A stretch of DNA of 9,705 bases from NCBI GenBank assembly GCA_937893155.1, contig CALBGU010000295.1, positions 1 to 9,705 on the forward strand. Direction: 5' to 3'. This document shows positions 5,505 through 9,705 of this stretch, in pieces. The number at the start of each line of letters is the position of its first letter. The stretch's first letter is position 1. Under the pieces are notes generated by a model, which was given only the letters and a program-made list of their open reading frames with translations, did no database searches and was not told where the DNA came from. The position numbers and the translations under genes were made by a program. Source of the DNA: an uncultured Treponema sp. (GTDB lineage Bacteria; Spirochaetota; Spirochaetia; Treponematales; Treponemataceae).

Positions 5505-7049
5505 ATGCCACTGAACAAAGACATTCACAAAGTTATGGTTATTGGGTCGGGACCGATTATTATCGGACAGGCGGCGGAGTTCGACTATGCGGGCTCTCAG
5601 GCGTGCAAAGCACTCAAAGAGCAGGGGCTTGATGTCGTGCTCGTCAACTCGAATCCTGCGACGTTGATGACCGACACCGCAATGGCTGACCACATTTACA
5701 TCGAGCCGCTCATTCCCGAAACAATCGAGCGCATCATCGAAAAGGAAAAGCCCGATTCGATTTTGTCTTCGCTCGGCGGACAGACAGGCTTAACGCTGTG
5801 TATGGAGCTGGCAAAATCGGGATTTTTGGAAAGCCACGGCGTAAAACTTTTGGGCGCAAAGCCTGAAACAATCGACAAAGCCGAAGACCGACAGATGTTC
5901 AAAGACACAATGGAAAAAATCGGCGAGCCGTGCATTCCGTCAAAAGTCGTTACGACATACGAAGACGCGCTCGCGTTCGTCAACAGCGAAATCGGCTATC
6001 CTGCGATTATCCGCCCTGCATTCACACTCGGCGGCACGGGCGGCGGCATTGCGAACAACGAAGAGGAGTTCAACGAAATCGCACACAACGGGCTTCATCG
6101 CTCGCCAATTCACCAAATCCTCGTGGAAAAGTGCATTTCGGGCTGGAAAGAAATCGAGTTCGAGGTTATGCGAGACCATTCGGGCAACGTTTTGACCGTT
6201 TGTTCAATGGAAAACTTTGACCCTGTCGGCGTGCATACAGGCGATTCTATCGTTATTGCGCCAGCCGTTACGCTTTCGGACAAAGAATACCAAATGCTGC
6301 GCTCTGCGGCGTTGAACATCATCAGTTCGCTCGATATGGAGGGCGGTTGCAACTGTCAATTTGCGCTCAATCCGAACAGTTTTGAATACGCGGTTATCGA
6401 GGTAAATCCGCGCGTTTCTCGCTCGTCCGCTCTTGCGTCTAAGGCGACGGGCTACCCGATTGCGAAAGTTGCGACGCTCATCGCTATCGGCTACAATCTC
6501 GACGAAATCCCGAACTTTGTGACCAAGAAGACGGCGGCGTGCTTTGAGCCTGTGCTTGATTATGTCGTCGTAAAATTCCCGAAGTTCCCGTTCGACAAGT
6601 TCGTGTATGCGGCGCGAAAACTTGGCACGCAGATGAAGGCAACGGGCGAAGTTATGGCGATTGGGCACACGTTCGAGCAGGCTATTATGAAGGCGGCGCG
6701 TGGGGCGGAAGTCGGCGTGAGTTCGCTCAATCTGCCGATTTTCGAGGAAGAGGGCGACGAGGACATCAAGCGCAGAGTCGGAGAATGCACAGACCAGCGC
6801 ATTTTCGCAATTTTCCAAGCGTTGAAACGCGGCGTGATGAGCGTGGAGGAAATCAACGCGGTTACGAAGATTGACCCGTGGTTCTTGAATCATCTCAAGA
6901 ATCTTGCCGACACGGAAAAACGATTTGCCGAGGTCAAGGCGGGAACTCACGAGCTGACGCAGGCGGAATACGTCGAAGCGAAAGAATACGGATACCCCGA
7001 CAGCGTGATTGAAAAGATGACAGGCTTAAAGATAGAAAAGTCTGCATAA
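5505..7049 (+). CDS. carB: Carbamoyl-phosphate synthase large subunit, N-terminal half only
   Basis: The N-terminal half of CarB phosphorylates bicarbonate and combines carboxyphosphate with ammonia from CarA to give carbamate. The ATP-grasp core is intact, and its ATP-contact residues align almost exactly in number with E. coli: Arg129, Arg170 (E. coli 169), then Glu299, Asn301 and Arg303 in IEVNPRVSRSSA. Residues from about 420 match the oligomerisation domain. The protein stops at 514 residues, against about 1070 for full-length CarB, so the second ATP-grasp (carbamate kinase) domain and the allosteric domain are absent. The stop falls near the natural inter-half junction and is followed by a terminator, not by a broken remnant. 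That resembles the split carB of Methanocaldococcus jannaschii more than decay. AAGGGGGA (5493-5500) lies just before the ATG. It is 14 bases from the gmrSD-like gene with no terminator between, implying co-transcription. Confidence 0.95.
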   Translation: MPLNKDIHKVMVIGSGPIIIGQAAEFDYAGSQACKALKEQGLDVVLVNSNPATLMTDTAMADHIYIEPLIPETIERIIEKEKPDSILSSLGGQTGLTLCMELAKSGFLESHGVKLLGAKPETIDKAEDRQMFKDTMEKIGEPCIPSKVVTTYEDALAFVNSEIGYPAIIRPAFTLGGTGGGIANNEEEFNEIAHNGLHRSPIHQILVEKCISGWKEIEFEVMRDHSGNVLTVCSMENFDPVGVHTGDSIVIAPAVTLSDKEYQMLRSAALNIISSLDMEGGCNCQFALNPNSFEYAVIEVNPRVSRSSALASKATGYPIAKVATLIAIGYNLDEIPNFVTKKTAACFEPVLDYVVVKFPKFPFDKFVYAARKLGTQMKATGEVMAIGHTFEQAIMKAARGAEVGVSSLNLPIFEEEGDEDIKRRVGECTDQRIFAIFQALKRGVMSVEEINAVTKIDPWFLNHLKNLADTEKRFAEVKAGTHELTQAEYVEAKEYGYPDSVIEKMTGLKIEKSA

Positions 7050-7061
7050 AAAGCTACACAT

Positions 7062-7094
7062 AAAAAGTCCGCCGACTTTTCCGACGGGCTTTTT
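7062..7094. terminator. Terminator after carB, probably bidirectional
   Basis: AAAAAGTCCG (7062-7071) pairs with CGGGCTTTTT (7085-7094) with one T-G wobble and a 13-base loop. The right arm runs into T6. The A-tract on the left could serve the convergent beta-barrel gene, which ends at 7112. This marks a deliberate 3' end for the half-length carB. Confidence 0.85.
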
Positions 7095-7111
7095 TATGAT
7101 TTTCAGAAAAA

Positions 7112-7738
7112 TCAATACGAAATGCTTATGCCGACGCGTGGCTGAAACAACAAACCTGCATAGTTCGCGCTGTAATTTACGCTCGGTTCATCGCTATCAA
7201 AAATTTTGTTTTCATAATCTGACGAGCCGATTGTGTAATACAGACTGCCCGCCGCGAATACGCCAAAATGAGAAGCTAAATGATACGTTGCCGAAATCGT
7301 CGGACCAACAACAAAATTGTAAAGTGTCAACTCATCTGTAGTTTTGATACCGTCCACATCTTTTTTGTAGTAGCCGACATCAGTGTAATTAAAACCAAGG
7401 TCACCCGTAAGAAATACCGTCAGTTTTTCGCTGTCCACAATTTTTCCGCCAAATCCTATGCCGCCCAAGAAACTAGCACCGCCAGAATCTTTAACCACAG
7501 ATTGAGTTGCAACGCCAGAGCCTCCTGCAAACATTTTCCAAGCCAATCCAAAATCCGTCGTGTGAATAAAATCCACCTCACCGCCATAGCCTACCGCTGT
7601 AAAACTTCCCATACCATCTTCCGAGTTCCACGCGCCCGACTGAAACGGCATCGTAAAGCCAAACTGCCATTCAGTTCCGCTCGCAAATGCCGCAAGCGAA
7701 ACAAATACCGATAAAACACAAGAAAGTATCTTTCTCAT
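7112..7738 (-). CDS. Outer-membrane beta-barrel family protein, unknown role
   Basis: The 208-residue protein starts with a clear Sec signal peptide (MRKILSCVLSVFVSLAAFAS, cleavage near residue 19-20). The mature part has alternating short polar and aromatic beta-strand patterns rich in Gly, Tyr and Phe. It ends in GISISY; a C-terminal aromatic residue is typical of barrels inserted by the BAM machinery. The length would suit a small barrel of about eight strands, similar to OmpW/OmpX-like or generic 'outer membrane beta-barrel' spirochete proteins, but I cannot assign a family. AGGAGGT (7750-7744) is well placed before the ATG. The gene is divergent from an XRE regulator with operator-like repeats between them, so it may be that regulator's target. 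It converges on carB across a shared terminator. Confidence 0.8.
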   Translation of the reverse strand: MRKILSCVLSVFVSLAAFASGTEWQFGFTMPFQSGAWNSEDGMGSFTAVGYGGEVDFIHTTDFGLAWKMFAGGSGVATQSVVKDSGGASFLGGIGFGGKIVDSEKLTVFLTGDLGFNYTDVGYYKKDVDGIKTTDELTLYNFVVGPTISATYHLASHFGVFAAGSLYYTIGSSDYENKIFDSDEPSVNYSANYAGLLFQPRVGISISY

Positions 7739-7763
7739 AAAAGACCTCCTAAATGAAAAGGTA

Positions 7764-7835
7764 ATTAGACGCTTTATCTAAAATATATGTATGATTACAA
7801 GACAAACTGTCTAATAAAACAAGAAAAATTAGACA
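7764..7835. promoter_or_regulatory. Divergent promoter/operator region with ATTAGAC half-sites
   Basis: ATTAGAC occurs at 7764-7770 and 7828-7834, and its complement GTCTAAT at 7809-7815. The last two form a perfect 8-bp inverted repeat, TGTCTAAT (7808-7815) and ATTAGACA (7828-7835), with a 12-base spacer. A minus-strand promoter for the barrel gene fits here: -35 TTGTTT (7822-7817), 17 bases, -10 TGTAAT (7799-7794). Its -35 lies inside the spacer of the repeat, so a protein bound there would block it. TTAGA (7765-7769) also pairs with TCTAA (7777-7781). A likely binder is the adjacent XRE protein; this is inference. Confidence 0.6.
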
Positions 7836-7854
7836 AAAGTTTTTATTTTTCGGT

Positions 7855-8193
7855 ATGAGTTTTTGGAAGAACGTGATTAAAGAACTGGAATATCGAGGAA
7901 TAAGCCGCAAAGAGCTTGCGTTTTCGCTGGGAATGAACAATATGACTATTCACAAAGCCATTGAGCGCGACAGTATGCCAGCTGCCGATACTGCGCTTCG
8001 CATTGCAAAAACGCTCGGCGTTTCATTGGAATATCTGCTCGATATGCCTTCGGAAAGCGCAAGCGAAAACTGCGACAATGAAAAAGCTATTGCATTGTAC
8101 AAAAAATATAGCACGGTGCTTGAGAGTCTAGAAACGTTAAGCCAGCGAGAAATTTCAGCGGTGTCGCAACTCGTCGCGGCTCTTTCGCTCTGA
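7855..8193 (+). CDS. XRE/Cro-CI family HTH transcriptional regulator
   Basis: The 112-residue protein has a five-helix HTH_3 domain at about residues 5-62, with ISRKELAFSLGM and NNMTIHKAIERD as the helix-turn-helix and SLEYLL at its end. This is followed by a short helical tail (about 75-112) that may dimerise. The sequence style (FWK..I.ELEY.G..RKEL, then a 'P.AD.ALRIAKTL' block) is one I associate with numerous small Treponema regulators. No convincing ribosome binding site precedes the ATG and no better in-frame start exists, so translation may be weak or leaderless. The gene is divergent from the barrel protein and its start lies 20 bases from the nearest ATTAGAC half-site, suggesting autoregulation. 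The cellular signal is unknown; no phage genes accompany it. Confidence 0.88.
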   Translation: MSFWKNVIKELEYRGISRKELAFSLGMNNMTIHKAIERDSMPAADTALRIAKTLGVSLEYLLDMPSESASENCDNEKAIALYKKYSTVLESLETLSQREISAVSQLVAALSL

Positions 8194-8227
8194 CTGCAGA
8201 ATAAAAAACAACAGGCAAAAGCTACAC

Positions 8228-8262
8228 AAAAAAAACGCCCGCCTCTTTTCGCAAGGGCAGGC
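8228..8262 (-). terminator. Terminator of the lipoprotein gene
   Basis: On the minus strand GCCTGCC (8262-8256) pairs with GGCGGGC (8243-8237), with one G-T wobble and a 12-base loop, followed by G and an eight-T run (8235-8228). It lies between the stops of the convergent XRE gene (8193) and lipoprotein gene (8297). The plus-strand side has only a poor T-tract, so it mainly serves the lipoprotein gene. Confidence 0.8.
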
Positions 8263-8296
8263 AGTTTCTGTTTATAAAAAGATTCACATAAAACGA

Positions 8297-9583
8297 TTAG
8301 TTTGTCATATCAATTTTTTCAATCGAATAAGCCTTGTTCAATTCCAAATATTGCGCAAGTTTTTCAGGCAACGTTGTAAATGTAATTGACATATTATCAG
8401 TACGACATTCTGCAGTAAATTCACCAAGATTCTCATCTTCACGCTTTATATAGAACGGACTGCCATCTGTATTGTCCCAAATAAAATCATAATCATTTGC
8501 AGTTCCCTCTGTTAAGTGCATTAAGACAAAATTTGAAACATATATCTTATATCCGTTATTCGTATGCGAATATGAATATGAGCCATCAAATCGTAAAGCA
8601 CATTTTTCGCTTATGCCGTTTGAATGATTCGTCCAATCAATATATTCCGTTTCATTCAATAGCTGCAAATCAATATAATTGTAGGATAATCTAACTTTTA
8701 AATACCACCCATTCTTTGCCAGTGAAGTGACAATTCCTGTTACGCCGCTAGAAACAACAACAATTTTTTTGATGGTAACACCAATGCCCCAGAGCGTAAT
8801 GCCGCGATAAGTATTGATAATCTCCGCGTCTTTTTCAGAAAGCACAATTCCTGTCGTTTGAGAAGCAGAATAAACATCGAGTGTTTTGTCAGTTGCACTT
8901 CCTCCAAGATTACAGTTTATTAGTTTTCCGTCCAATGAAAGCTGTTTATCGTCCCATTGCCTAAAACCTGCAATTTTTAGCGTTTTCCAGCCTAAACTTG
9001 TATAACTGTTTGCTTCGTGAGTAATCAAAATTTGGTCGCCAGCGGACACTCCATTAAATTTTACAGACACGCTGCCAGCCCAATTATTGCCACTTTCATC
9101 ACAAGAAAATACTTGATTTCCCGTCCACACTGTCGTACCGCTTGCAAAGTCTGTTACAATCGTGTAATCGGATTTCGCCGCTGTTTTGGTATCGCTAGGA
9201 TTAGCTGTATTTGTGAGAGTGCCAGATTCCAATGTACCTGTGTATGTCGTTGTTGTGTTGCCAGCGGAAATTTTGTACACTATGCTACCATCGCTGTTTA
9301 TCGTTATGGTAATTGTTGTACCATCGCTTTCAAATGAAATGCTGATTACTCCTCCGTTCACATTCCCCACGGATTCTCCACTAGAATTGGTTACACCATT
9401 GTTTGTAACAACGTACGTTTCGCCGTCAATAGAGTAAGTGCCAGTTAGATTAGCACTTGATTGAGAAGAAGTCGCGCCGTCGTCATCATCATCGCTATTG
9501 AACATATTACAGCTAAAAAGCAATGCCGCCGCCAAAAGCAGAGCAATAAACCAACGTGTCTTTGAGGAAAAAATCTTTATCAT
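8297..9583 (-). CDS. Predicted surface lipoprotein with a CBM-like beta-sandwich region
   Basis: The 428-residue protein has a lipoprotein signal peptide (basic start, hydrophobic stretch, lipobox LLFSC with Cys25). An acidic and Ser-rich tether follows (DDDDD at 31-35). Residues about 46-125 are a Thr/Ser/Gly-rich beta region. Residues about 141-278 have the spacing of a small beta-sandwich or carbohydrate-binding-like domain: VWTGNQVFS, VSAGDQILITHE, LKIAGF, then a late GITLWGIGVTIKKIVVV strand pair. The last 150 residues are of unknown type. I recognise no catalytic motif and would not name a family. GGAGGT (9594-9589) precedes the ATG. It ends at its own terminator, convergent with the XRE gene, so it is probably a single-gene unit. 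A role in binding host or plant glycans is possible but unproven. Confidence 0.85.
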   Translation of the reverse strand: MIKIFSSKTRWFIALLLAAALLFSCNMFNSDDDDDGATSSQSSANLTGTYSIDGETYVVTNNGVTNSSGESVGNVNGGVISISFESDGTTITITINSDGSIVYKISAGNTTTTYTGTLESGTLTNTANPSDTKTAAKSDYTIVTDFASGTTVWTGNQVFSCDESGNNWAGSVSVKFNGVSAGDQILITHEANSYTSLGWKTLKIAGFRQWDDKQLSLDGKLINCNLGGSATDKTLDVYSASQTTGIVLSEKDAEIINTYRGITLWGIGVTIKKIVVVSSGVTGIVTSLAKNGWYLKVRLSYNYIDLQLLNETEYIDWTNHSNGISEKCALRFDGSYSYSHTNNGYKIYVSNFVLMHLTEGTANDYDFIWDNTDGSPFYIKREDENLGEFTAECRTDNMSITFTTLPEKLAQYLELNKAYSIEKIDMTN

Positions 9584-9604
9584 AAAAGACCTCCGAAAAG
9601 CGTC

Positions 9605-9702
9605 CGTTTAACTGTCACTTTTAAACGAAGGTTTAATAATGACACTTTGTTTTTTTCAGAAATCGCGTTATTATAAAGACATAGCACTTTGTAAAAGTGT
9701 CA
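9605..9702. promoter_or_regulatory. Operator-rich upstream region of the lipoprotein gene
   Basis: Variants of one motif recur: TGTCACTTTT (9613-9622), TGACACTTTG (9640-9649), GCACTTTG (9684-9691), and the inverted copy AAAAGTGTCA (9693-9702). The last two form a palindrome, CACTTT-GTA-AAAGTG (9685-9699). A separate 7-bp inverted repeat, CGTTTAA (9605-9611) with TTAAACG (9621-9627), encloses the first copy, and GTTTAA recurs at 9631-9636. On the minus strand a perfect TATAAT (9675-9670) and a TTGACA (9703-9698) occur, but their 22-base spacing is too long for one standard promoter. The region runs off the window. Confidence 0.5.
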
Positions 9703-9705
9703 ACT

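Noticed and set aside
872..5505. Mobile element carrying the chemoreceptor and defence gene
   Set aside because: I found no integrase or transposase, and no convincing terminal or direct repeats at the edges of the interval.
6204..6950. Long minus-strand frame of 248 codons
   Set aside because: It is antisense to well-conserved carB, Arg-rich, with no domain pattern; a by-product of carB codon usage.
7050..7111. Frameshifted continuation of carB
   Set aside because: The short stretch after the stop holds only a terminator, and the following sequence is an antiparallel barrel gene; no second ATP-grasp motif appears in any frame.
7764..7835. CRISPR-like repeat array
   Set aside because: The repeats are only 7-8 bases, few, and in mixed orientation; they fit an operator.

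Overview
The window looks like a chromosomal segment from a host-associated spirochete, most likely a Treponema or close relative. The reasons are a dCache chemoreceptor with a spirochete-style signalling domain, a short XRE-type regulator of a kind I associate with Treponema genomes, a signal-peptide beta-barrel protein, and a large surface lipoprotein with a spirochete-like lipobox (LLFSC). The genus is an inference; no rRNA or other phylogenetic marker is present. No tRNA, rRNA, CRISPR array, insertion sequence or recombinase gene was seen.

Layout: positions 1-872 hold the 3' two thirds of carA (+), the glutaminase subunit of carbamoyl-phosphate synthase, ending at a bidirectional terminator. 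Positions 941-3109 hold a methyl-accepting chemotaxis protein on the minus strand with a TTG start. A 266-base divergent intergenic region (3110-3375) follows. It carries the chemoreceptor promoter and a structured leader for the next gene: a 9-bp dyad around a TATAAT box, then a strong terminator-like hairpin that ends just before a consensus ribosome binding site. Positions 3376-5490 encode a fused DUF262-DUF1524 protein of the GmrSD/SspE class (modification-dependent anti-phage nuclease) with an extra C-terminal domain. Only 14 bases later comes carB (5505-7049). It encodes just the N-terminal half of the large subunit (carboxyphosphate domain plus most of the oligomerisation domain) and stops cleanly before a terminator.

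The right third is an accessory or surface module: an outer-membrane beta-barrel protein (7112-7738, -), a divergent XRE regulator (7855-8193, +) with operator-like ATTAGAC half-sites between them, and a lipoprotein (8297-9583, -). The lipoprotein's upstream region at the right edge is packed with copies of a TGACACTTT-type motif.

How the genes relate: carA and carB normally form one operon. Here they are separated by an antiparallel chemoreceptor and a putative defence gene, so carB can no longer be co-transcribed with carA. As drawn it depends on the defence gene's leader or on an unseen internal promoter. The most interesting points are this coupling, the attenuator-like leader of the defence gene, and the half-length CarB. 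The gmrSD-like gene is visibly AT-richer than carA and carB, consistent with horizontal acquisition.
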